In this document: positions 43,035 to 53,442 of the stretch, one piece after another | How the letters are laid out: the number at the start of each line of letters is the position of its first letter | Position numbering within the stretch: position 1 is the stretch's first letter | Assembly: GCF_022229005.1 (NCBI RefSeq) | Contig: NZ_JAKKFD010000005.1 | Location: 85,150 to 149,149 of the forward strand | Source of the DNA: Micromonospora trifolii | Lineage (GTDB): Bacteria > Actinomycetota > Actinomycetes > Mycobacteriales > Micromonosporaceae | Direction of reading: 5' to 3' | DNA length: 64,000 nucleotides | Made by a program: the position numbers and the translations under genes | The notes under the pieces: model-generated | Told to the model about the DNA's origin: nothing | Seen by the model: only the letters and a program-made list of their open reading frames with translations | Databases searched by the model: none

Positions 43035-43532
43035 TCAGGTGATGGCGGGGCTGCGACGTTCCAGCAGGACGACGTCGCGCCAGCGGCCGTGGTGGCGACC
43101 GACCCGCTCGCGTACGCCGATGACCCGGAAGCCGGCCCGCTGGTGGAGGGTGAGGCTGGCGGTGTTCTCCGGGAAGACTCCGGACTGGATGGTCCAGATG
43201 CCGGCGGCCTCGGTGGAGACGATCAGCGCGGCCAGCAGCAGCCGGGCGATGCCCCGGCCCTGGGCGGCCGGGTCCACGTAGACGGAGTGTTCGACCACTC
43301 CGGCATAGACCGCGCGGGCCGAGGTCGGCGAGACGGCGATCCAGCCGAGAACCGCTCCGTCGGTGTCGACGGCCACGAAGCGGTGCGCGCTCAGACGTGC
43401 GGCGTCGAACGCCGCCCAGGTCGGGGCGGTGATCTCGAAGCTGGCATTGCCGGCGTGCAGACCGGCCTGGTAGATCGCCAGGACCCGGTCGGCGTCGGCG
43501 GGGGTCATGGGGCGCACTGTGATGTCGGCCAT
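43035..43532 (-). CDS. arsN1: GNAT acetyltransferase, probable ArsN1 (arsinothricin resistance type)
   Basis: The protein is 165 aa. It follows the phosphinothricin acetyltransferase-like pattern: VRPMTPADADRVLAIYQAGL, EHSVYVDPAAQGRGIARLLLAAL and GVRERVGRHHGRWRDVVLLERR. Such proteins in ars operons, named ArsN1, N-acetylate the arsenic-containing glutamate mimic arsinothricin (and its phosphorus analogue). The position beside ars genes supports this over a generic PAT. It is divergent from arsR across ~95 bp. Confidence 0.78.
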   Translation of the reverse strand: MADITVRPMTPADADRVLAIYQAGLHAGNASFEITAPTWAAFDAARLSAHRFVAVDTDGAVLGWIAVSPTSARAVYAGVVEHSVYVDPAAQGRGIARLLLAALIVSTEAAGIWTIQSGVFPENTASLTLHQRAGFRVIGVRERVGRHHGRWRDVVLLERRSPAIT

Positions 43533-43582
43533 CAGCGGGTTGCCTCCCGGAAGAGATCAGGGGACTGTCTCGACGTCCATCG

Positions 43583-43605
43583 AATCAGACGGTTGCACAC
43601 TGATT
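43583..43605. promoter_or_regulatory. Inverted repeat in the arsR divergent promoter
   Basis: AATCAG and CTGATT are exact complements separated by 11 nt, located 22 bp before the arsR start and upstream of the divergent ArsN1-type gene. It is a plausible ArsR operator controlling both arms of the island. Confidence 0.55.
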
Positions 43606-43627
43606 AGAGAGATGTCAACCTAGAAGA

Positions 43628-43981
43628 ATGTCGAATCAAGCAGGTCCGGCCATGGACGTGCCGTGCTGCCTCCCGCTGGCTGAGCGACGCGTACCGGCCG
43701 AGGCCGCCGCGGTGCTCGCGCCCGCGTTCAAGGCCCTCGGCGACCCGGTGCGGCTGCAACTGCTGTCGATGATCGCGTCCGCCGAGAGCGGAGAGATCTG
43801 CGTCTGCGACCTGACCCCCGCGTTCGACCTGACCGGTCCGACCATCTCGCACCACCTCAGGACGCTGCGCGAGGCGGGGCTGGTCGACGCCGAGCGTCGG
43901 GGCACCTGGGTCTACTACCGTGCACGGCCGGGCATCCTGCGCCAGCTCGCCGCACTGCTCACCGTGGCGCCGGCGACATGA
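43628..43981 (+). CDS. arsR: ArsR arsenic-responsive repressor
   Basis: The protein is 117 aa. The winged helix shows VLAPAFKALGDPVRLQLLSMIASAESGEICVCDLTPAF with Cys58 and Cys60 in the classical ELCVCDL position, then GPTISHHLRTLREAGLV. A vicinal pair Cys13-Cys14 near the N-terminus (DVPCCLPL) could supply a further ligand. It represses the operon until As(III) binds. Its last codons overlap the acr3 start (ATGA). Confidence 0.93.
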   Translation: MSNQAGPAMDVPCCLPLAERRVPAEAAAVLAPAFKALGDPVRLQLLSMIASAESGEICVCDLTPAFDLTGPTISHHLRTLREAGLVDAERRGTWVYYRARPGILRQLAALLTVAPAT

Positions 43982-45069
43982 CGGCGACCGTCCAGAGCGA
44001 CCCGGCCGAGAGCGCCGTCGGCGGCCGCCTGTCCCGACTCGACCAGTTCCTTCCCGTCTGGATCGGGCTGGCGATGGTCGCCGGCCTGCTCCTGGGTCGG
44101 CTGATCCCCGGGCTGAACAGCGTCCTGGACGCGGTGCAGATCGGCGGGATCTCGCTACCGATCGCGGTCGGTCTGCTGGTCATGATGTACCCGGTGTTGG
44201 CGAAGGTCCGCTACGACCGGCTCGACACCGTCACCGGCGACCGCCGGCTCCTGATCTCCTCGCTGGTCCTCAACTGGCTCGTCGGCCCCGCCGTGATGTT
44301 CGCCCTGGCCTGGATCTTCCTGGCCGACCAACCCGCCTACCGCACCGGCCTGATCATCGTCGGCCTGGCCCGCTGCATCGCCATGGTCATCATCTGGAAC
44401 GACCTCGCCTGCGGCGATCGGGAGGCCGCCGCCGTCCTGGTCGCGCTCAACTCCGTCTTCCAGGTCGTCGCCTTCGGCCTGCTCGGCTGGTTCTACCTCT
44501 CCGTGCTCCCGCAGTGGCTGGGGCTGCCCGGCGCCGAGCTGACGATTTCGGCCTGGGACATCGCCGCCAATGTGCTCATCTTCCTCGGCATCCCGCTGCT
44601 CGCCGGCTACCTGACCCGCCGTCTCGGCGAGCGCGCCAAGGGCCGTACCTGGTACGAAGCCCGCTTCCTGCCCCGCATCGGCCCGGCCGCCCTCTACGGG
44701 CTGCTGTTCACGATCGTGATCCTGTTCGCCCTGCAAGGCGACGCCATCACCAGCCGACCCCTGGACGTCGTCCGCATCGCCCTGCCACTGCTCGTGTACT
44801 TCGCCCTCATGTGGGCCGGTTCCTACGCCCTCGGCCGGGCCATCGGCCTCGGCTACCAACGCACCACCACGCTGGCGTTCACCGCCGCCGGCAACAACTT
44901 CGAACTCGCCATCGCCGTCGCGATCGGCACCTTCGGCGTCACCTCCGGCCAAGCCCTCGCCGGAGTCGTCGGCCCGTTGATCGAGGTGCCCGTCCTGGTC
45001 GGGCTCGTCTACGTCTCCCTGTGGGCGCGCCGCCGCTTCTTCACTCCCCCGCAATCCGCGACCGCGTAA
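43978..45069 (+). CDS. acr3: ACR3-type arsenite efflux transporter
   Basis: The protein is 363 aa with ten membrane segments. Signature stretches include LARCIAMVIIWNDLACGDREAAAVLVALNS, with the conserved Cys in LARCIAM, and LAFTAAGNNFELAIAVAIGTFGVTSGQALAGVVGPLIEVPVLV. It exports As(III) using the membrane potential. It starts in the arsR stop overlap and is followed by arsC after 18 bp. Confidence 0.95.
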   Translation: MTATVQSDPAESAVGGRLSRLDQFLPVWIGLAMVAGLLLGRLIPGLNSVLDAVQIGGISLPIAVGLLVMMYPVLAKVRYDRLDTVTGDRRLLISSLVLNWLVGPAVMFALAWIFLADQPAYRTGLIIVGLARCIAMVIIWNDLACGDREAAAVLVALNSVFQVVAFGLLGWFYLSVLPQWLGLPGAELTISAWDIAANVLIFLGIPLLAGYLTRRLGERAKGRTWYEARFLPRIGPAALYGLLFTIVILFALQGDAITSRPLDVVRIALPLLVYFALMWAGSYALGRAIGLGYQRTTTLAFTAAGNNFELAIAVAIGTFGVTSGQALAGVVGPLIEVPVLVGLVYVSLWARRRFFTPPQSATA

Positions 45070-45087
45070 CCGGAAGGCAACCCCGAC

Positions 45088-46880
<1,793 letters not shown>

Positions 46881-46893
46881 TTAGGGTCGCGGG

Positions 46894-47808
46894 ATGCGGG
46901 TGGGTGAGTTGGCACGACGGACCGGAACCACGGTCCGGGCACTGCGGTACTACGAGTCGGCCGGGCTGGTCGTACCCCGGCGGCTGAGCAACGGCTACCG
47001 GGAGTACGACCCCATCGCCGTGCGGCTGGTGGCGCAGATCCGCGAGCTGATGGCGCTCGGCCTCACCGTGGAGGAGACCCGCCCGTTCGTCGAGTCGATC
47101 GCCGATGGTTCCGACGACACCGACGTGTGCGCGGCGGCGGTGGCCACGTACCGCAGCACCATCACCAACCTGCAGGAACGGATCGGCAAGTTGACCGCCC
47201 AGCGCGACGCGCTGGACGCGCGCCTGGACGCCGCCGCGACCCAGGTCGTACCCGGAAGTCCCGCCGAAGGCGCCGACCCCACCGCGCTGGTCGGCGTCAG
47301 ATTGCCACCGCTGTCCTTCTACGGCACCGACGGCCGCCCCGTCGATCTCGGCGCGCTCGGCACCGGTCGCAGCGTCATCTTCGTCTACCCACTGACCGGA
47401 CGACCGGGCGTCGACCTGCCCAACGGGCTGTTGGAGATCCACGGCGCCCGGGGCAGCACCGAGCAGGCCGCCTGGTTCCGCGACCACCACGCGGAGATCC
47501 GCGCGGCCGGTGCCGCCCGGGTGTACGGCCTGTCCGCGCAGTCGACCGGGTACCAGCGGGAACTCGCGCACCGGCTGCGGCTGCCCTACCCGCTGATCCC
47601 CGACCCGAGGCTGACCCTCGCCGACGCGCTGCGTCTGCCGACCCGCACCGCGGGCGACATGACGCTCTACGAGCGGCTGACCCTGATCGTCGCCGACGGC
47701 GAGGTCGAACACGTCTTCCACCCGATCCCGGACCCGGCATCGCACCCCCTGCACGTGATGCGGTGGCTCACCAAGCGACGCCAGGCCCCCGGATCGGTCG
47801 CCGCCTAG
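46894..47808 (+). CDS. MerR-type regulator fused to a cysteine-less peroxiredoxin-like domain
   Basis: The protein is 304 aa. Residues 1-70 are a MerR helix-turn-helix (MRVGELARRTGTTVRALRYYESAGLV), and ~78-118 a dimerisation helix. Residues ~130-298 resemble AhpC/TSA-type peroxiredoxins of the YPLTGRPG...GARGCT family (IFVYPLTGRPGVDLP, AAWFRDHHAEI, LSAQSTGYQRELA, ERLTLIVADGEVEHVFHPI). Where relatives have GCTPQSC, this one has GSTEQAA (Ser188, Ala193), so peroxidase chemistry is lost and the domain is probably a sensor. The last codons and stop lie inside a 39-bp sequence repeated from the 3' end of nrdB. Confidence 0.85.
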   Translation: MRVGELARRTGTTVRALRYYESAGLVVPRRLSNGYREYDPIAVRLVAQIRELMALGLTVEETRPFVESIADGSDDTDVCAAAVATYRSTITNLQERIGKLTAQRDALDARLDAAATQVVPGSPAEGADPTALVGVRLPPLSFYGTDGRPVDLGALGTGRSVIFVYPLTGRPGVDLPNGLLEIHGARGSTEQAAWFRDHHAEIRAAGAARVYGLSAQSTGYQRELAHRLRLPYPLIPDPRLTLADALRLPTRTAGDMTLYERLTLIVADGEVEHVFHPIPDPASHPLHVMRWLTKRRQAPGSVAA

Positions 47809-48000
47809 AAGTCGTCGTCGAACGCGACGGTGCGCAACCCCGCAGCGCCTCCCTTCCCCGCGATCTTGCACTTCCTGTCGCGACATAAAAGAGCATTGCG
47901 CGCATATCGGCGACCGAAGCTGCAAGATCGGCGTGGACGGGGCGTTGCAACGCGTGGGCCGCGGTCGCTGCCTAGAAGTCGTCGTCGAAGGCGACGGTGC
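47795..48000. repeat. 39-bp direct repeats (47795-47833 and 47962-48000) flanking a palindromic element
   Basis: The two 39-bp copies, sharing CTAGAAGTCGTCGTCGAA, differ at only two positions. The right copy is the authentic 3' end of nrdB (encoding TVAFDDDF and stop, minus strand). The left copy supplies the last residues and the TAG stop of the MerR-peroxiredoxin gene. Between them lie 128 bp containing a GATCTTGCA palindrome. This looks like the footprint of a duplication or insertion. Confidence 0.85.
47858..47934. repeat. GATCTTGCA...TGCAAGATC intergenic palindrome
   Basis: An imperfect long hairpin has CGCGATCTTGCACTTCC on the left and GAAGCTGCAAGATCGGCG on the right, with an AT-richer loop around CATAAAAGAGC. 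I recognise this type as a dispersed intergenic repeat of Micromonosporaceae. It lies between the convergent MerR and nrdB genes and could also terminate transcription. Confidence 0.65.
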
Positions 48001-49024
48001 CGGTCACCCCGACCTGGTACGCCGACACCCGCCGCTCGAAGAAGTTGGACAGCTCCTGCACGTCCTGCAACTCCATGAAGCCGAACGGGTTGCTCGACCC
48101 GTAGTGCGGCGCGATGCCGAGCTGGGCGAGGCGGCGGTCCGCGACGTGCTGGAGGTACTCCCGCATGTCGGCCAACGTCAGACCGGGCACACCGTGGCCC
48201 ACCAGGTCCTCGGCGAACTGCACCTCACACTCGACGGCCTCGGTGAGCATCCGGCGAACCTGGTCGGCGAGGTCGTCGTCGAACAGGTCCGGCTCCTCGG
48301 CGCGGACGGTGTCGACGACGTCGAACGCGAACGCCATGTGCATGGACTCGTCGCGGAACACCCAGTTGGTGCCCGAGGCGAGGCCGTGCAGCAGGCCACG
48401 GGAACGCAGGAAGTAGACGTACGCGAACGCGCCGTAGAAGAACAAGCCTTCGATGCAGGCGGCGAAGCAGATCAGGTTGAGCAGGAACGTCCGTCGGTCC
48501 TCGCGGGACCGAAGCTCCCGCAGGTCGTTCAGCGAGTCGATCCACCGGAAGCAGAACTCGGCCTTACGTCGGATCGAGGGGATGTTCTCGATGGCCGCGA
48601 AGGCCTCGAAGCGCTCCGCCTCGTCGGGCACGTACGTGTCGAGCAGGTTCAGGTAGAACTGGACGTGCACCGCCTCCTCGAACAGCTGGCGGGACAGGTA
48701 CAGACGGCCCTCCGGGCTGTTGACGTGCTGGTAGAGGTTGAGCACCAGGTTGTTGGCGACGATCGTGTCACCGGTGGCGAAGAACGCCACCAGGCGGCTG
48801 ACCAGGTGCCGTTCGGCCGGCGACAGCTTGTCCAGGTCGGCGAGGTCGGCGTGCAGGTCGACCTCCTCGACAGTCCAGGTGTTGCGGATCGCGTCGCGGA
48901 ACCTGTCGAAGAAGTGCGGGTAGCGCATCGGGCGGAGAGTCAGGTCCATCCCGGGGTCGAGCAGCATGTGCGTGGTCCTCGTGTCGGTGGTGCCGGCGTC
49001 GGTGATGGTTTCGGCGGGGGTCAC
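47972..49024 (-). CDS. nrdB: Class Ia ribonucleotide reductase, beta (radical) subunit
   Basis: The protein is 350 aa. Di-iron ligands are readable: Asp86 (ATGDTIVANN), Glu117 and His120 (EEAVH), Glu192 (CIEGLFFYG), Glu226 and His229 (DESMH). The radical tyrosine is Tyr124, four residues after His120 as in E. coli R2. The C-terminal tail ends GTVAFDDDF, which docks into NrdA. The GTG start overlaps the nrdA stop (GTGA). It supplies the tyrosyl radical for aerobic dNTP synthesis. Confidence 0.95.
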   Translation of the reverse strand: MTPAETITDAGTTDTRTTHMLLDPGMDLTLRPMRYPHFFDRFRDAIRNTWTVEEVDLHADLADLDKLSPAERHLVSRLVAFFATGDTIVANNLVLNLYQHVNSPEGRLYLSRQLFEEAVHVQFYLNLLDTYVPDEAERFEAFAAIENIPSIRRKAEFCFRWIDSLNDLRELRSREDRRTFLLNLICFAACIEGLFFYGAFAYVYFLRSRGLLHGLASGTNWVFRDESMHMAFAFDVVDTVRAEEPDLFDDDLADQVRRMLTEAVECEVQFAEDLVGHGVPGLTLADMREYLQHVADRRLAQLGIAPHYGSSNPFGFMELQDVQELSNFFERRVSAYQVGVTGTVAFDDDF

Positions 49025-51396
49025 TGGCAGGCCTCGCACGACTCGGGGTTCTCCAGCGAGCAGGCCAGCGCCTCCGCGTCGACGACGACGGGTGCGACAG
49101 CGCTGACGGTGGCCTGCTGGATCCGCGTGGCGGGGCGCGAGCGCAGGTAGTAGGTGGTCTTCAGGCCGGCCTTCCAGGCGTACAGGTACATCGAGGAGAG
49201 CTTGCCGATGGTCGGCGCGGCCAGGAACAGGTTCAGCGACTGGGACTGGTCGATGAACGGGGCGCGGGCGGCGGCCAGGTCGATCAGCGCCCGCTGCGGC
49301 AGCTCCCACGCGGTGCGGAACAGCTCCCGTACGCCGGCCGGCAGCTCGGCGATGTCCTGCACCGACCCCTCCGCGCGCTTGATCGCCGAACGGATCCGCT
49401 CGGTCCACAGACCGCGGGCCTTCAGCTCGCGTACCAGAGCGGTGTTGACCTGGAGGAACTCCCCCGACAGGGTCTCGCGCTTGAACAGGTTGGACACCTG
49501 CGGCTCGATGCACTCGTAACACCCGGCGATCGAGGCGATTGTCGCCGTCGGCGCGACCGCCACCAGCAGCGAGTTGCGCAGCCCGTACGCCTCGACCCGC
49601 TCGCGCAGCGCGTCCCACCGCGCGGTCTGCGTACCCTCGACACCCCACAGGTCGGGCTGGAGCTGGCCCCGCGCGGCCCGGGTCTGCGGGTACGCCGGGT
49701 GCGCGCCGAAGTCGCGCGCCAGCTCGGCGGAGGTCTCCAGCGCGGTCAGGTACAGCTCCTCGCTGATCCGGGTGGACAGCTCCCGGGCGGCCGGCGAGTC
49801 GAACGGAAGCCGCAGCGCGAAGAAGGCGTCCTGCAGGCCCATCAGCCCGAGCCCCACCGGTCGCCAGCGCGGGTTGCTCGCCGCCGCCTGCGCGGTCGGG
49901 TAGTAGTTGATGTCGATGACCCGGTCGAGGAACGTCACAGCGGTCCGCACCGTGGCGCGCAGTCGCTCCCAGTCGATGCCGCCAGCGGTCAGGTGGGCGG
50001 CGAGGTTCACCGAGCCGAGGTTGCACACGGCGGTCTCGGCGTCGCTGGACACTTCGACGATCTCGGTGCAGAGGTTGGACAGGTGCACCACGTTGCCCGG
50101 CTCGGCGGTCTGGTTGCAGAGCCGGTTGGCGGCGTCCTTGAAGGTCATCCAACCGTTGCCGGTCTGGGCGAGAGTCCGCATCATCTTCCCGTACAGCTCC
50201 CGCGCCGGGACCTGCCGCACGTAGCGCCCCTGCGCCTCGGCCTCCCGGTACGCGGCGTCGAACCGCTCCCCCCACAGGTCGGGCAGCTCGGGCACCTCGT
50301 GCGGGTCGAACAGCGACCACAGCTCGTCGGCCTCGACCCGGCGCATGAACTCGTCCGGGATCCAGTTGGCCAGGTTGAGGTTGTGGGTGCGCCGGGCGTC
50401 CTCGCCGGTGTTGTCCCGCAGTTGCAGGAACTCCTCGATGTCCGGGTGCCACGGCTCCAGGTAGACGCAGGCCGCGCCCTTGCGCCGGCCACCCTGGTTC
50501 ACCGCGGCGACGCTCGCGTCCAGCGTGCGCAGCCACGGCACGATCCCGTTGGACTGCCCGTTCGTGCCCCGGATCAGCGCGCCCCGGGAACGGACCCGGG
50601 AGTACGCGATGCCGATGCCACCGGCGAACTTGGACAGGTTGGCGACCTGGGCGTACCGCTGGTAGATCGAGTCCAGCTCGTCGAGCGGGGAGTCGACCAG
50701 ATAGCAGGACGACATCTGGGTGTGCCGGGTACCGGAGTTGAACAAGGTCGGTGAGCTGGGCAGGTAGGCCAGGCTGGACATCAGCCGGTAGAAGTCGACC
50801 GCCTCGTCGGCCGTCCGGGACAGGCCGCAGGCCACCCGCAGCAGCCAGTACTGCGGGGTCTCCAACACCAGGCGGCTGGTGGGGTGGCGCAGCAGGTAGC
50901 GGTCGTACACCGTGCGCAGGCCGAAGTACTCGAACCGGCGATCGCCGTCCGGGTCGATGGCGTGGTCCAGCGTCGCGGCGTGTGCGGCGACGAACGCGGC
51001 GGTGTCGTCACCGATCAGGCCCTCGGCGTGGCCGACGCGGATGGCCGCGCTGAACGAGGTGATGCCCTGTCGACGCACCTCCTTGTCGACGTAGCCGGCC
51101 AGCAGCCGCGCGGCGAGGCGCGAGTACTGCGGCTCCTCGCCGATCATCTCGGCGGCGGTCTGGATGGACAGCCGGTCCAGTTCGGCAGTGGTCGCGCCGT
51201 CGTAGAGGCCGCTGATGGTGCGGGTGGCCACCCGCATCGGGTCGACGTCGGTCAGGTCGTCGGCCCACCGCTCGACCGCCCGGACGATCTTGTTCACGTC
51301 CACGGGTTCGGTGCCGCCGTCGCGCTTGCGGACCTGCATCGGCGCCCGCCGCACTGTCGCGTCGCCGCTGGCCGGGACTACCTCGGTGACTGTCAC
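49021..51396 (-). CDS. nrdA: Class Ia ribonucleotide reductase, alpha (catalytic) subunit
   Basis: The protein is 791 aa. An N-terminal ATP-cone (QVRKRDGGTEPVDVNKIVRAVERWADDL, ~18-105) precedes the barrel with SSCYLVDSPLDELDSIYQ (first active-site Cys), NLCTEIVEVSSDAETAVCNLGSVNLAAHL (second Cys and the Asn-Cys-Glu region) and VAPTATIASIAGCYECIEPQVSNLF. The C-terminal redox pair is CEAC in PESCEACQ. The GTG at 51396 is chosen because GAGGAG lies just upstream. The gene is preceded by a cobalamin riboswitch, so it is expected to be shut off when B12 allows the class II enzyme to work. Confidence 0.96.
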   Translation of the reverse strand: MTVTEVVPASGDATVRRAPMQVRKRDGGTEPVDVNKIVRAVERWADDLTDVDPMRVATRTISGLYDGATTAELDRLSIQTAAEMIGEEPQYSRLAARLLAGYVDKEVRRQGITSFSAAIRVGHAEGLIGDDTAAFVAAHAATLDHAIDPDGDRRFEYFGLRTVYDRYLLRHPTSRLVLETPQYWLLRVACGLSRTADEAVDFYRLMSSLAYLPSSPTLFNSGTRHTQMSSCYLVDSPLDELDSIYQRYAQVANLSKFAGGIGIAYSRVRSRGALIRGTNGQSNGIVPWLRTLDASVAAVNQGGRRKGAACVYLEPWHPDIEEFLQLRDNTGEDARRTHNLNLANWIPDEFMRRVEADELWSLFDPHEVPELPDLWGERFDAAYREAEAQGRYVRQVPARELYGKMMRTLAQTGNGWMTFKDAANRLCNQTAEPGNVVHLSNLCTEIVEVSSDAETAVCNLGSVNLAAHLTAGGIDWERLRATVRTAVTFLDRVIDINYYPTAQAAASNPRWRPVGLGLMGLQDAFFALRLPFDSPAARELSTRISEELYLTALETSAELARDFGAHPAYPQTRAARGQLQPDLWGVEGTQTARWDALRERVEAYGLRNSLLVAVAPTATIASIAGCYECIEPQVSNLFKRETLSGEFLQVNTALVRELKARGLWTERIRSAIKRAEGSVQDIAELPAGVRELFRTAWELPQRALIDLAAARAPFIDQSQSLNLFLAAPTIGKLSSMYLYAWKAGLKTTYYLRSRPATRIQQATVSAVAPVVVDAEALACSLENPESCEACQ

Positions 51397-51544
51397 CACT
51401 CGCTCCTCGGAGTTCGAGACCTGGTGGCCCGGACGCGAGGAGACAGACACCGACGGACGCCACGCCAGCCCGGCGTGGGTCAGGTGGCGTCAGCCGTCCC
51501 ACGCGGCCTCGGACCGCCGCCCACCCGGGTGCGGGTACGCGGCG

Positions 51545-51720
51545 CGCTGGCAGGTCTTCGGACTCGCGGGCACGACCGGGCTCGCCGGTCTCCTACTGGC
51601 CGTCGCTTCCCAGGCCGATTGGTGGCCCAGTGCTGATGACGGCTGTCGTTCCCACTCACCGCTGCGGGACAGTCCCGGATTTCCACCGGGTTCCCTGTTG
51701 CCTCGACCGCTCCGGGTGAG
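51545..51720 (-). promoter_or_regulatory. Cobalamin (B12) riboswitch upstream of nrdAB
   Basis: Read on the minus strand, the region shows the B12-box landmarks in order: GGGAACCCGGTGGAAATCCG, GACTGTCCCGCAGCGGTGAG, GGGAAGCGACGGCCAGTAGG and CCCGCGAGTCCGAAGACCTGCC. It lies ~150 bp upstream of the nrdA start and leaves room for an expression platform. Control of nrdAB by a B12 riboswitch is established in Streptomyces coelicolor. The remaining non-coding DNA (51397-51544 and 51721-52037) holds the leader, the nrdAB promoter and the fucD promoter. Confidence 0.93.
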
Positions 51721-51938
51721 CGGCCGAACCAGCTGCGCTCGACACCATATATAGGGACGCAGCCGTTGTCACACCCCACATGTCGGTCTCGGGCGTGTCG
51801 GCGCCGGCTCGGTGACCACCGTCACCAACCCGGCCGAGCACGTCACGCCAACCCGTCGCGGGCCACTGCTACCCACACCCGCCGACGGGCACTATGGACG
51901 GCGACGCGGATCAACGCGCCCTGCCAAACATCATATGT

Positions 51939-51952
51939 CTGCGGGCCCGCAG
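51939..51952. promoter_or_regulatory. Perfect palindrome in the fucD upstream region
   Basis: CTGCGGGCCCGCAG is a 14-bp perfect palindrome ~85 bp upstream of the L-fuconate dehydratase start, flanked by ATCATATGT and TGATCGAC. Further down, TGATCATCTGATC (~52000-52012) is a partial repeat close to the probable promoter. Either could be an operator of the GntR regulator encoded next. Confidence 0.45.
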
Positions 51953-52037
51953 TGATCGACATCGTTGACGCGCCGAGACGGCCCTCCGTATACTCCCAGT
52001 GATCATCTGATCTTTAGCCTAACGGGGCGAGGAGCGC

Positions 52038-53435
52038 ATGCCGCAGATCACTGCCGTCACCGTCGAAGACGTCCGCTTCCCCACCTCCCTGACCGCCGAC
52101 GGGTCAGACGCCATGAACAAGGACGGCGACTACTCGGCGGCCTACGTCATCCTGCACACCGACGGCGTCGACGGCGCTGGCGCGCCACTCGCGGGGCACG
52201 GCCTGACCTTCACCATCGGTCGCGGCAACGACATCGTCGCGGCGGCGGCAGTCCACCAGGCACAGCTCCTGGTGGGCCTGGACGTGGCGACGATGGCAGC
52301 GGACATGGGCGCGGTCTACCGCCTCCTCACCTCCGACTCGCAACTGCGCTGGCTCGGTCCGGAGAAGGGTGTCGTCCACCTGTCCCTCGCCGCCGTGTTG
52401 AACGCGTCATGGGACCTGGTCGCCCGGGTCGCCGACAAGCCACTGTGGCGGCTGCTCGTCGACATGTCCCCCGAGCAACTCGTCGACATCGCGGACCTGC
52501 GCTACCTGTCCGACGCGCTGACCCGCGACGAGGCACTGGCCATCCTGCGGGCCAAGGAAAGCACGAAGGCCACCCGACTCGCCGAACTCGACCGGACCGG
52601 CTACCCCGCCTACACCACCTCGGCGGGCTGGCTCGGCTACGGCGACGACAAGCTGCGCCGACTGTGCCAGGAGGCGGTGGACACCGGCTACGGCTACGTC
52701 AAGCTCAAGGTGGGCGCCAACCTCGACGACGACATCCGCCGATGCGCGATCGCACGGGAGATCCTCGGGCCCGATCGCAACCTGATGATCGACGCCAACC
52801 AGGTGTGGGACGTCGGCCAGGCCATCGACTGGGTCACCGCCCTCGCCCAGTTCACACCACTGTGGATCGAGGAACCGACCAGCCCCGACGACATCCTGGG
52901 CCACGCGGCCGTCCGCCGCGCCGTCGCTCCGATCGGCGTCGCCACCGGCGAACACTGCCACAACCGGGTGATGTTCAAGCAACTGTTCCAGGCCGAGGCC
53001 ATCGACTTCTGCCAGCTCGACACCGGCAGGCTGGCCAGCATCAACGAGATCGTCGCCGTACTGCTGCTCGCCGCCAAGTTCGACGTCCCGGTGTGCCCGC
53101 ACGCCGGCGGTGTCGGGCTGTGCGAGATGGTCCAACACGTGTCGGTGCTCGACTACGTCGCGATCTCAGGGGACCTCACCAACCGGGTCACCGAGTTCGT
53201 CGACCACCTGCACGAGCACTTCACCGATCCGTGCATCATCCGGGACACCGGTTCCGGCAGCGGATACGTCCTGCCCAGCCAGCCCGGCTACTCCACCCGG
53301 ATGCGTCAGGAGTCGGTGGCGCTCTACCGGTTTCCCGACGGCCACTACTGGGGCGCGACAGACCCGACTACCGTGTCATCTCCGGAGGCGGCGTACGTGA
53401 TCGCGGGTGGGAAGGCCACCCCCGCCGGCCGTTAG
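52038..53435 (+). CDS. fucD: L-fuconate dehydratase (enolase superfamily, MR subgroup)
   Basis: The protein is 465 aa, the usual length of FucD. Landmarks: [46 protein letters not shown], catalytic KLKVG (Lys-x-Lys type), metal ligands in [15 protein letters not shown] and [10 protein letters not shown], and [16 protein letters not shown] with the catalytic His. It dehydrates L-fuconate to 2-keto-3-deoxy-L-fuconate. It is followed after 7 bp by the GntR gene, so the two are one operon. Confidence 0.93.
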   Translation: MPQITAVTVEDVRFPTSLTADGSDAMNKDGDYSAAYVILHTDGVDGAGAPLAGHGLTFTIGRGNDIVAAAAVHQAQLLVGLDVATMAADMGAVYRLLTSDSQLRWLGPEKGVVHLSLAAVLNASWDLVARVADKPLWRLLVDMSPEQLVDIADLRYLSDALTRDEALAILRAKESTKATRLAELDRTGYPAYTTSAGWLGYGDDKLRRLCQEAVDTGYGYVKLKVGANLDDDIRRCAIAREILGPDRNLMIDANQVWDVGQAIDWVTALAQFTPLWIEEPTSPDDILGHAAVRRAVAPIGVATGEHCHNRVMFKQLFQAEAIDFCQLDTGRLASINEIVAVLLLAAKFDVPVCPHAGGVGLCEMVQHVSVLDYVAISGDLTNRVTEFVDHLHEHFTDPCIIRDTGSGSGYVLPSQPGYSTRMRQESVALYRFPDGHYWGATDPTTVSSPEAAYVIAGGKATPAGR

Positions 53436-53442
53436 GGGGATC

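Noticed and set aside
49025..50536. N-terminal extension of nrdB into the nrdA region
   Set aside because: It is a shadow of nrdA in another frame. The GTGA overlap gives the natural nrdB start.
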